DNA from: JAENVT01 sp031370825
GTDB taxonomy: Bacteria; Actinomycetota; Acidimicrobiia; Acidimicrobiales; Ilumatobacteraceae
Assembly: GCA_031370825.1 (NCBI GenBank)
Contig: JANMRB010000149.1
Location: 1 to 12,398, forward strand
Length of the DNA stretch: 12,398 nucleotides
Reading direction: 5' to 3'
Shown: positions 4,680 to 11,678 of the stretch, piece by piece
How positions within the stretch are numbered: the first letter of the stretch is position 1
How the letters are laid out: each line of letters opens with the position of its first letter
Translations under genes and position numbers: made by a program
The notes under the pieces: generated by a model
What the model saw: only the letters and a program-made list of their open reading frames with translations
Databases searched by the model: none
Told to the model about the DNA's origin: nothing

Positions 4680-7568
4680 GTGCGGAACCCCTCCGACCTT
4701 CCACCCCGAGGTGCCGCGTCGATGAGAGCCCGTCGATTCTCCGACAAGGGCCGCATCGCACTGATCGTCGTGGCCGTCGTCATCGTCGGCGTGCTGCTGT
4801 TCGGCCGGTTCTTCGCCGGCTTCTTCACCGACTACCTGTGGTTCGACTCGGTCGGCCGAGCCGGTGTGTTCTCGACGGTGTTGCGCTCGAAGCTGTTGAT
4901 GTTCTTCTTGTTCGGTGGCACGTTCGTAGCGCTGGCGATCCTCAACCTGGTGATCGCCGACCGGCTGGCGCCGTCGGCGTTCTCGGCCAACACCCATCCT
5001 GTCGTGGAGCGCTTCCACGAGTTCTTCGGGCACCGGTTGCGGTCACTGCGCATCGCGGTGGCAACCGTCGCCGGCCTGCTCTTCGCCGCGCCGGCCGTGG
5101 GTCACTGGCAGGACTGGCTGATGTTCCGCAACTCCCAGCAGTTCGGGATTGCTGATGCGCAGTTCGGCCACGACGTCGGTTTCTACATGTTCCGCCTGCC
5201 GTTCATCGCCTTCGTCCTCGACTGGTTGTTCGCGGCGTTGGTGTTCATCACGCTGCTGGTCATCGCCACCCACGTGCTCAGCGGCGGGATCATCATCCAG
5301 CCACCTCGGCCGAAGGTCCGCCGCGCCACCAAGGCTCACGTCGCGGTCCTGCTGTCGGCGATGGCCGTCGTCAAGGCCGGCGATTACTGGCTGACCCGAT
5401 ATGAACTGACGACCGATTCGCGCGGGTTCGTGCGCGGGTTGCTGTACGCCGCGGCCAAGGCGCAGCTGCCCGCTGTCGTGTTGCTGACTCTGGTCGCCTT
5501 GCTCGTGGCAGGTCTGTTCCTGTCAACGCTGCGGACGAACTCATGGCGGATCCCGGTTGTCGCATCCGCCCTGTGGGCAGTGATCGCGCTGATCGGCGGC
5601 ATCATCTACCCCGCCGCCATCCAGGCGCTGGTCGTCAACCCCAACCAGCGCGACAAAGAAGCGCCGTACATCGTCCGCAACATCGACGCCACCAAGCACG
5701 CTCTCGGCATCGACAACGTCGCGGTGAAGCAGGTCAGCTTTGCCGACATCACCGAGCGAGCGCTGACCGAGGATGTCACCCCGCTGACCAACGTGCGCTT
5801 GCTGCGCCCCGAGGCGATGGTCGGTCGCTTCCGCACGGACCAGAGCCAGAAGGCCGGGTTGACGATCAACGACCTCGACCCGGATCGCTACAACCTCGAC
5901 GGTCGGGTGCAACAGGTGTCGGTTGCTGCTCGCGAGCTCGACCTGTCGGCCATCGCCAACAAGTCGTGGCAGGGCCAGCACCTCATCAACACCCACGGTT
6001 GCGGGATCGTCGAGGCACCGTCCGGTCAGATCAAGGATCGTCGTCCCGACTACCGCGAGGTCAAGCTCGAGCGGCCCGAGATGTACTTCAGCGATGACAT
6101 CTCCGGTTACGCGATCGTCGACACTGGCGTCAGCGAAGAGAGTTGCCCCGGCTACGACGACCCCGGGGCGTACTCGGGGACCGGCGGCATCAAGCTGAAC
6201 TCGGTGTTCAAGCGGATGGCGTTCGCCCTCAGCTACCTCGACTACAACATGATCGGGTCCGGTGCGATCGACAACGACTCGCGGTTGATGTCGATCCGCC
6301 GTGTCGAGGACAGGGCCAAGAAGTTGGCGCCCTTCCTCTCGTACGACAACGACCCGTATCCGGTGGCGATCGGTGGCCGAGTGGTGTGGGTGATCGACGC
6401 CTACACGACGTCTGATCGCTATCCCTACGGCCAGAGTGGCGACCGCAGCCAGTTGAATCCGGGCAGCGGACTCGACCACCCCTTCAACTACGTGCGCAAC
6501 AGCATCAAGGTCGTCGTCGACGCATACAACGGAACGGTCGACTTCTACATCGTCGACGACGTCGACCCCATCGCCAAGGTGTGGCAGTCAGCGTTCCCCG
6601 GACTGTTCAAGAGCCGCGACCAGATGCCCCAAGATCTCGCCGCCCACCTCCGCTATCCCGAAGAGTTGTTCAGGGTGCAGACGTCTGCGTACTCCAAGTA
6701 CCGGCTGAGCCCGGAGGCCTTCTTCGGTCGCACGGGCGCATGGTCGGTTGCGCAAGCGCCGATCGCCCGGCCGCGGGCCGGCGCTGCTGTGGTCACGTCC
6801 GACAGTGTCGCCGGCGACGCGACCGCGGCTCAGGCTGATCTCGCCACCGAGTCCGGCACCGAACGGTTCGTGCCGTATTACTCGATGTTGCGAGCGCCGG
6901 GGGAGACACAGGCCTCGTTCAAGTTGCTGCGACCATTCGTGCCGTTCTCCACCGACGACAGCAAACGAAACCTGCAGGCGTTCATGACGGCCAGCAGCGA
7001 CCCACAGGACTACGGGTCGTTGGTGGCCTACGAGGTCACGTCTGCGGAGGATGGGCCGTTCACCGTGTCCAACACGATGAACACCGAATCGAGCGTCTCC
7101 CAACAGATCAGCTTGCTCAACATCGAAGGCACCGATGTGGTGTTCGGCGACCTGCAGATGGTCCCGATCGCCGGCGGATTGTTGTGGGTCCGTCCCGTGT
7201 ACGTGCAGCCTTCCGTCCCTGACCCGAGGAACTCGCAGCCCACCATCGAGCTGGTGCTCGTATCACAGAACGATCGCGCTGCTTTCGGCAGTTCGTTGAG
7301 CGGCGCGCTGGCGAAGTTGTTCACAGGGTTCAAATCCAACATCGGCGACGTCGTCGGTGCCACGCCGCCCGACACCGGCAATACGGGCGGGGGTGCCGTC
7401 ACGCCGCCCACGACGGACAAGACGCCGGCCGAACTGCTCGATGAGGCGGAGACGCTGTTCGCCCAAGCCGACCAGGCGTTGGACAATCACGATCTGGCGA
7501 CGTATCAAGCGCGGGTCGAACAAGCCCGTGCGCTGGTGCAGCAAGCCTTCGACGCGCTGCAGACCTAG
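4680..7568 (+). CDS. UPF0182 (COG1615) family membrane protein with large extracytoplasmic domain, Rv3193c-like
   Basis: Seven hydrophobic helices occupy about residues 24-44, 72-93, 122-141, 174-199, 219-237, 264-284 and 291-312. They are followed by a large soluble region (about 320-905) that should face outward, a Gly/Thr/Pro linker, and a helical tail ending in ARALVQQAFDALQT. The motif FTDYLWFDSVGRAGVF after helix 1 is characteristic of UPF0182, as are the length (962 aa; 948 from the second start) and the helical C-terminus. The biochemical role is not known to me. GTG 4680 was chosen because TAGTCT lies 7 nt before it; ATG 4722, preceded by GAGG at a longer spacing, is equally plausible. 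The gene follows the DivIVA-like gene by 10 bp and the protease gene two places upstream, so the three may act together at the envelope. Its stop codon overlaps that of the convergent gene. Confidence 0.93.
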   Translation: MRNPSDLPPRGAASMRARRFSDKGRIALIVVAVVIVGVLLFGRFFAGFFTDYLWFDSVGRAGVFSTVLRSKLLMFFLFGGTFVALAILNLVIADRLAPSAFSANTHPVVERFHEFFGHRLRSLRIAVATVAGLLFAAPAVGHWQDWLMFRNSQQFGIADAQFGHDVGFYMFRLPFIAFVLDWLFAALVFITLLVIATHVLSGGIIIQPPRPKVRRATKAHVAVLLSAMAVVKAGDYWLTRYELTTDSRGFVRGLLYAAAKAQLPAVVLLTLVALLVAGLFLSTLRTNSWRIPVVASALWAVIALIGGIIYPAAIQALVVNPNQRDKEAPYIVRNIDATKHALGIDNVAVKQVSFADITERALTEDVTPLTNVRLLRPEAMVGRFRTDQSQKAGLTINDLDPDRYNLDGRVQQVSVAARELDLSAIANKSWQGQHLINTHGCGIVEAPSGQIKDRRPDYREVKLERPEMYFSDDISGYAIVDTGVSEESCPGYDDPGAYSGTGGIKLNSVFKRMAFALSYLDYNMIGSGAIDNDSRLMSIRRVEDRAKKLAPFLSYDNDPYPVAIGGRVVWVIDAYTTSDRYPYGQSGDRSQLNPGSGLDHPFNYVRNSIKVVVDAYNGTVDFYIVDDVDPIAKVWQSAFPGLFKSRDQMPQDLAAHLRYPEELFRVQTSAYSKYRLSPEAFFGRTGAWSVAQAPIARPRAGAAVVTSDSVAGDATAAQADLATESGTERFVPYYSMLRAPGETQASFKLLRPFVPFSTDDSKRNLQAFMTASSDPQDYGSLVAYEVTSAEDGPFTVSNTMNTESSVSQQISLLNIEGTDVVFGDLQMVPIAGGLLWVRPVYVQPSVPDPRNSQPTIELVLVSQNDRAAFGSSLSGALAKLFTGFKSNIGDVVGATPPDTGNTGGGAVTPPTTDKTPAELLDEAETLFAQADQALDNHDLATYQARVEQARALVQQAFDALQT

Positions 7569-9085
7569 TCCTCGTCGTCGTGACCCTGGCGCAGTAGCTC
7601 GGCGAGCGTTGCCAGGTCCTGGCGGAACGCGATCTCGTAACGCGCCTGCTCGTTGGCCAGCTTGACCTGGCCGCCGCGCAGCGCGTCGACGACCTCCTCG
7701 CTGACAGTTCCCTCGGCCATCTCCGGCAGACGCTGTCCGAGCCCGTCGATGTCGCGACCCAGCTCGCCAAGTTGGTTGGCCAACTCGGTGCTGACGTTGG
7801 TCAGTCGTTGATCGAGCAATGCCATGTGGTCGCGCACTGCACGCGCCTCGGTGTCGTTCGACGCGGCTCGATCGACCAACTCTCTGACTTGAGCCTGCAT
7901 CTCGTCGTGGGCGCGTAGACGCGCGCCGATCAGCTCGATCTGCTCACGTACCTCGTCGTCCATCGTGCCGCGGGGCTGGTCGGTGATCTGGGCGATGCGA
8001 TCGCGCAGACCCGAGAGTTGACCGCCCAACTCGGCCTGGGCGGCGACGCGTGCGTTGAGTTGCTGCAGTTGTGCTGCCAACCCATCGACGGTGGCGAGTC
8101 GCTCTTCGACGTTGTCGAGCTCTCCCATCCTTTGGTGGAGCGACTCCACGCCGGCGACACGTTGTTGAAGTAGGTCGAGCTCACCGAGACGGTGACGAAT
8201 CTGGTCGAGGTCATCGACGCTCTGCTGCACCGCTGCGATCCGTTCGAGTGTTTCCGGGTCGGGTCCGCTGACGGTCGGAGGGGGCGGGGGCAGCGCCGCC
8301 GCCTCAGCGACCGCCAGGGTGGCCGATTCGAGCTCGATGCGCAGCTGGGCGATCTGCATCTCGAACTCGGCAATTTTCGGAGCGAGGTCCTGCATGCCGT
8401 ACATGCGACTGTGGAGCGCGTCGACCTTGGCCGACAGCTCGCCGTGATTGTCGGTAGTCGGCGAATCGCCTCGCCCGCCTGTCCCACCGCCTTCGTTGAT
8501 CTGCTGCTGCAGTTGCATGACCATGTCGGCAACTTCGATGATGTCACTGCGCTCGGTCGAGAACGTTGCTGCTGCCGCGTCGAGGGAGCTGAGGCGGGCC
8601 TCGACGATTGCCCTGGCCTGCTCGCTCTCGTCGAGCCGGGCGCGCATGTCCCTGAGCTCGGAACGCAACACTAGGAAATCGGCAGGATCGACCCCGCCCC
8701 TGCGGTTCTTCATCTTTGCCGGCTTGGGTGGTTTCACTGGTTTGGGAGGCGAGGCCGCCGCCGCGGGCTTGATGGTCGGCGTTGATGTTGGCGTTGGGGT
8801 AGGGGTGGGGGTTGGCGTTGCGATGGGGGTTGCCGTGGGTGGCGGTGTTGGCCCTGGCGTCGGCGTTTCGGTGGGCGTCGCCATCGGAGTTGTGATGGGA
8901 GTTGGAGGTGTCGGTGTACCGGGCGCCGGCGCGGCCTCGGTCGTGGGTGGATTGGTCAGCTGAGGCGCGGCTTCGACCTTCGGTACCAATGCCTCCCGCA
9001 TGTCCATCGGATCCTTGTCGGGAGTGGCCTTGGTGGCCGGTTTCTGGACGATGATCGACTTCGGCTTCTTGCTGAACAGTCCCAC
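7565..9085 (-). CDS. Pro/Thr-rich coiled-coil protein (about 506 aa), unknown function
   Basis: The protein has no signal peptide or membrane helix and should be cytoplasmic. The N-terminus is MGLFSKKPKS. Residues 45-123 are low-complexity Pro/Thr/Ala ending in Lys-Pro repeats, then a basic patch MKNRRGG. From about 134 to 500 it is nearly all charged helix with coiled-coil character, interrupted by Gly-rich (199-206) and poly-Pro (266-270) hinges. Six 10-residue units with hydrophobic residues at positions 2, 5 and 8 cover 279-338 (SVDDLDQIRH, RLGELDLLQQ, RVAGVESLHQ among them). The start is uncertain: GTG 9085 gives the natural MGLFSKK beginning, with AGGAAG 13 nt upstream; GTG 9097 and ATG 9154 are in frame, but the extension to 9154 is translated repeat sequence. 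The architecture suggests a structural or DNA/partner-tethering role; I do not recognise a named family. Confidence 0.75.
   Translation of the reverse strand: MGLFSKKPKSIIVQKPATKATPDKDPMDMREALVPKVEAAPQLTNPPTTEAAPAPGTPTPPTPITTPMATPTETPTPGPTPPPTATPIATPTPTPTPTPTSTPTIKPAAAASPPKPVKPPKPAKMKNRRGGVDPADFLVLRSELRDMRARLDESEQARAIVEARLSSLDAAAATFSTERSDIIEVADMVMQLQQQINEGGGTGGRGDSPTTDNHGELSAKVDALHSRMYGMQDLAPKIAEFEMQIAQLRIELESATLAVAEAAALPPPPPTVSGPDPETLERIAAVQQSVDDLDQIRHRLGELDLLQQRVAGVESLHQRMGELDNVEERLATVDGLAAQLQQLNARVAAQAELGGQLSGLRDRIAQITDQPRGTMDDEVREQIELIGARLRAHDEMQAQVRELVDRAASNDTEARAVRDHMALLDQRLTNVSTELANQLGELGRDIDGLGQRLPEMAEGTVSEEVVDALRGGQVKLANEQARYEIAFRQDLATLAELLRQGHDDED
8771..8923 (+). repeat. G-rich imperfect minisatellite encoding (on the minus strand) a Thr-Pro-rich linker
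   Basis: Short units of the GGCGTTGG / GGGGTTGG kind recur with variation and encode alternating Thr-Pro in the minus-strand coiled-coil gene. Between 8796 and 8838 the plus strand has five close G-runs (4, 4, 5, 5 and 3 Gs), giving G-quadruplex potential on the template strand of that gene. Confidence 0.6.
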
Positions 9086-9105
9086 TGAGGTGTCCACACT
9101 TCCTG

Positions 9106-9165
9106 GGTTTGAACGAAATAGCTGCTCGCTACCGTACCTCGTCCATTCAGACACAGGGTGGAGCC
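9106..9165 (+). repeat. Degenerate copy of the tRNA-fMet promoter and first tRNA bases
   Basis: This block aligns with the region upstream of and into the tRNA-fMet gene (about 9995-10055). CGAAAT is shared (9114 and 10004), then TCGCTACCGTA, then GAC-C-GGGTGGAGC, all at one constant offset of 890 bp without gaps, and a preceding GGGTT with one indel. The last matched bases correspond to the 5' part of the tRNA; the rest of the tRNA is absent. The block holds the end of the methyltransferase gene and the leader of the coiled-coil gene. Confidence 0.7.
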
Positions 9166-9932
9166 GCGACCACGCAGCAGCCGATCAGGTCGCCGCGGGT
9201 GATGTGCTCTTCAAGGTGCCGGCGGTCGCGTTCCCAGGCCTCGTAGCCGTCGCGTTCGTGGCAATTTCGTTCGATCCATTCGTCGACCCGTGCTGCGACG
9301 CGCGCCCAAGGGGGATCCGGTATGGGATCACCGCAGCGCACTTCAACCAGTTCCAGTCCGTGCGCGGCACAGAGGTCGATGACCGTTTGCGGGGTGCGGA
9401 AAACGTTCGGTTCGCTGGTCAGGTCCGAGTCGCCGGCGGCGTACAGGTCGGCGATCCCCAGATGACCTTGCGGAGCGAGCAGCCGAGTCGCCTCGTCCAG
9501 CACTTCGTGGGGCTCGGCAATGAGCGAGAGCACTCCGCACATCACGACGGCGTCAGCGCACCCGCCGGGCAACCCTGTTTGCGTCGGCTCGCCCTCCACC
9601 TGGTGAAGGTTCGCGAAGCATTCCTTCGCGGCCTCTCGCGCCAGCGCGGATTGCTCGATGGCGTAGACCGACGCTCCCGTTGCGCGACGGAGGTACTCGC
9701 TCGCGCCGCCCACACCGGAGCCGATGTCGACGATCATTCGCAGCGGCGAGCGCATCGCTTCGACCATCGACTGCAGGACATAGGGGAACGCCGCGCCCGG
9801 ACTGATCGCTGCCGGCAAATCGTCGTCACGGATCCCGAGAGCCCTGGCTGCCTCGGCCCGCCACGTGACCGGCCAACCGAAGAAGTTCTCTGTCGCCGAG
9901 TCAGTGGCAGCGGCACGGAATGTTGTCGACAT
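9147..9932 (-). CDS. Class I SAM-dependent methyltransferase (261 aa), substrate unknown
   Basis: Motif I, which binds S-adenosylmethionine, is clear: IVDIGSGVGG at residues 67-76. The acidic end of strand 2 follows in SVYAIEQS (Glu93), and the strand 4 segment ADAVVMCGVLSLI lies near 126-138, then EVLDEATRLLAPQGHLGIADL, the usual methyltransferase-core order. The N-terminal 60 residues and the C-terminal helical part (about 205-245, rich in Trp, Arg and Glu) probably shape the substrate pocket, and the sequence does not show what is methylated. The start is ATG 9932; no strong Shine-Dalgarno is present. Its last codons (GCTCCACCCTGTGTCTGA) are the reverse complement of the degenerate tRNA-fMet repeat, so the C-terminus appears to have been capped by that sequence. 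The coiled-coil gene lies downstream on the same strand. The enzyme class is secure, the role open. Confidence 0.85.
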   Translation of the reverse strand: MSTTFRAAATDSATENFFGWPVTWRAEAARALGIRDDDLPAAISPGAAFPYVLQSMVEAMRSPLRMIVDIGSGVGGASEYLRRATGASVYAIEQSALAREAAKECFANLHQVEGEPTQTGLPGGCADAVVMCGVLSLIAEPHEVLDEATRLLAPQGHLGIADLYAAGDSDLTSEPNVFRTPQTVIDLCAAHGLELVEVRCGDPIPDPPWARVAARVDEWIERNCHERDGYEAWERDRRHLEEHITRGDLIGCCVVAAPPCV

Positions 9933-10024
9933 CGCTGATGAGATGCCCCGCTGCGGCCAGGTTCAAACGCTCTGGCGGGGTGTCTCGTTTGTGGGGTTGT
10001 GATCGAAATGGAGGTTCGCTACCG

Positions 10025-10030
10025 TATATC
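10025..10030 (+). promoter_or_regulatory. Candidate -10 element of the tRNA-fMet promoter
   Basis: TATATC lies 11 nt upstream of the mature tRNA 5' end, inside a block (CGAAAT to TATATC) that is partly duplicated at 9114-9140. A clear -35 hexamer is not evident. In the duplicate the -10 bases are changed to TACCTC, so that copy has probably lost promoter activity. Confidence 0.35.
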
Positions 10031-10041
10031 TCTCACTCCGA

Positions 10042-10118
<77 letters not shown>

Positions 10119-10120
10119 AA

Positions 10121-10155
10121 AAGACCAGGTCAGAGCCCATCTCTGACCTGGTCTT
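10121..10155 (+). terminator. Hairpin terminator of the tRNA-fMet gene
   Basis: A perfect 15-bp stem (AAGACCAGGTCAGAG with CTCTGACCTGGTCTT) closes a 5-nt loop, CCCAT. It starts 3 nt after the CCA end of the tRNA. The T-tract is short (the stem ends TCTT, then GTCGC), as is common in high-GC actinobacteria. The element is symmetrical and could also act on the minus strand. Confidence 0.75.
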
Positions 10156-10612
10156 GTCGCGTCTGCGCAACCACGATGCAACCCGTTGCAACCCAACTTC
10201 GACGACAGGTTCGCCGATCGGCCGCCGAACGACTGGGTGGCGTTGACCATGATGCACCGGCAGTGACCACTGGTGTCCGTGATGCCGGCGGCCGCCGTCG
10301 AGCGCTCGCAGCCTTCGAGTACGTAACCCGAAGGTCGGCACCGTGTGTGGGTTCCCGTCCTTCGAAGTTGGTGCGTGCGCTTCGAAGGTCCGGACCTGCG
10401 TCGTCGGTACGGGCCGTCGTGCGATCGCGGCTGGTACCTCCGTTGCTTCCCAACGGGCGCTCAACCTCCGTGTCGCCCGGTGCGGGAGAGTCCCACGCTT
10501 CACGACCGTGAGGTTCGACCTTCGCTGCAGAGCGCATCGCCGTGCAGAGGTGATGCGTCGAGGCCGCTTGTTGATCTGCTCGACGACGCCTGATCGGGTG
10601 GGCCTGCCCGTG
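10156..10612. other. Intergenic stretch without a convincing gene
   Basis: Several ORFs cross this stretch in both directions, but they are Arg/Ser/Pro-rich and match no domain I know. The minus-strand ones begin or end in antisense tRNA sequence. Visible structure: a small inverted repeat TGCAACCCGTTGCA near 10178-10191; a 14-nt copy of tRNA-fMet sequence (TAACCCGAAGGTCG) at 10324-10337; and a hairpin CCTTCGAAG/CTTCGAAGG at 10359-10388. It lies between the tRNA terminator and the end of the beta-propeller gene, and may be decayed DNA or house a 3' regulatory element. Confidence 0.5.
10359..10388. repeat. Inverted repeat, 9-bp arms (CCTTCGAAG / CTTCGAAGG)
   Basis: Arms at 10359-10367 and 10380-10388 pair perfectly around a 12-nt loop. 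Each arm contains the palindrome CTTCGAAG. There is no T-run on either side, so a standard intrinsic terminator is unlikely; a protein-binding site or a structured RNA element is possible. Confidence 0.45.
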
Positions 10613-11656
10613 TCAGTTCAGCCGCGCGGTGCCCCAGTCGGCTTGGTGTTCGTCCTGTTGAGAGATCCAGTGCTGCCCGTCACCGTCGGGGGAGATCGTT
10701 TGCAGGCCGGCGACGAACTGTCCGTCGGATGTGAGTTCGAGGTGGCTGAACATGATCGTCGTGCCGTCGGGCGACCATGTCGGGTTGAAGCTCTGCTCGA
10801 CGCGGAGCGCTTCGAACTTGCCGATGCCGGTGGTTCCATGGTCGCTGGTGAGGTCTCGTAGGTTCGAGCCGTCGGCATTCATGATCATCAGCCTGTTGGT
10901 GTGGCCGAGGTGTTCAACGAACGTGCCGACCACGATCTGTTTGCCGTCTGGGGACCAGTCGCCCTCGGTGGCGTGGATTCCCCACGGCGTCAGCTGACGA
11001 ATGCCGGTGCCGTCGAGGTTGATCGTGAACAGGGCGATGTTGACGCCCTTGAGCGCTGCGCCCCCCTGCACAAATGTCCCGTCGAGCTGGGTGAAGAGCA
11101 ACTTGCGCCCGTCGGGGGAGAACCGGGCGCTGCCTTGATCGACGAGGTCGGGCGAGAGCGTGGTCAGACGTCGCAGACCACCGCCGTCCGGGCGTACGAC
11201 GAACAGACCCAGCGACGTGGGCCAATTGCCGGCGTCGGAGTGGAACGCGATCAAGCGGCCGTCCGGGGACCATGTCGGCTCGCTGCTCCATCCGATCGAC
11301 TGGGTCAGCTGGGTGACACCGGAGCCGTCGGCGTTCATCACAAAGATGTCGCTGATCGCCCTGCCGCCGGCGGTATCGGTGCGCGTGCTGGCGAACGCGA
11401 TACGGGTCCCGTCGGGCGACCAGGCGGGGAAGGCATTGTCGTACGGTCCGTCCGAGATTCGATCGACGGCTGTCATGTCCGGGTTCGCCGTCCAGATCTG
11501 CCAATGTCCCTGGGTGTCGTGGCGCATGAAGGCGATGCGCCCGTTGATCCCCGGCGGAGTCGCTGATGCCGGGGAGGCCGGTACAAGACCGGCGGCGAGG
11601 CTGAGAACGGCGATGCAAGCGGCGCCGGCCCGAGTCGAACGAGAGAGTGTTCGCAT
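10613..11656 (-). CDS. Secreted TolB-like PD40 beta-propeller protein (347 aa)
   Basis: A Sec signal peptide occupies residues 1-32: basic start, hydrophobic core CIAVLSLAAGLV, and an ASA cleavage motif before TPPG. The mature part has repeated PD40 (WD40-like) blades of the TolB type. Five copies of the core (F/W)SPDG occur in AFPAWSPDGTRIAFAST, EPTWSPDGRLIAF, SARFSPDGRKLLF, EGDWSPDGKQIVV and NPTWSPDGTTIMF, alternating with linkers of the form NADGSGVTQLT. With the first strand GRIAFMRHD this makes about six blades, a complete propeller. No catalytic domain is fused to it, so it is probably a binding or scaffold protein outside the membrane; it is not the Gram-negative TolB itself. ATG 11656 has a strong ribosome site, AAGGAG, 6 nt upstream. 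The secreted-protein gene ends 22 bp before it, so the two form an operon. Confidence 0.88.
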   Translation of the reverse strand: MRTLSRSTRAGAACIAVLSLAAGLVPASPASATPPGINGRIAFMRHDTQGHWQIWTANPDMTAVDRISDGPYDNAFPAWSPDGTRIAFASTRTDTAGGRAISDIFVMNADGSGVTQLTQSIGWSSEPTWSPDGRLIAFHSDAGNWPTSLGLFVVRPDGGGLRRLTTLSPDLVDQGSARFSPDGRKLLFTQLDGTFVQGGAALKGVNIALFTINLDGTGIRQLTPWGIHATEGDWSPDGKQIVVGTFVEHLGHTNRLMIMNADGSNLRDLTSDHGTTGIGKFEALRVEQSFNPTWSPDGTTIMFSHLELTSDGQFVAGLQTISPDGDGQHWISQQDEHQADWGTARLN

Positions 11657-11678
11657 GATGTTCTCCTTGGGAATGTGT
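11657..11678 (-). promoter_or_regulatory. Short intergenic gap with strong ribosome binding site
   Basis: The 22-bp gap contains AAGGAG about 6 nt before the ATG at 11656, the clearest Shine-Dalgarno in the window. It fixes the beta-propeller start and contrasts with the apparently leaderless starts of the genes at 1492 and 2807. Confidence 0.7.

Noticed and set aside
8448..8963. Plus-strand ORF with GVGVGVGV repeats
   Set aside because: It is the antisense reading of the Thr-Pro repeat and coiled-coil gene; the repeats reflect the minisatellite, not a real protein.
9107..9968. 8-bp inverted sequences GTTTGAAC and GTTCAAAC on either side of the methyltransferase gene, as possible transposon ends
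   Set aside because: Too short to be significant, and there is no transposase or target duplication pattern next to them; the longer direct repeat explains the locus better.
10343..10861. Plus-strand ORF of 172 aa
   Set aside because: More than 200 bp lie antisense to the well-supported beta-propeller gene, and the remainder has no recognisable features or ribosome site.
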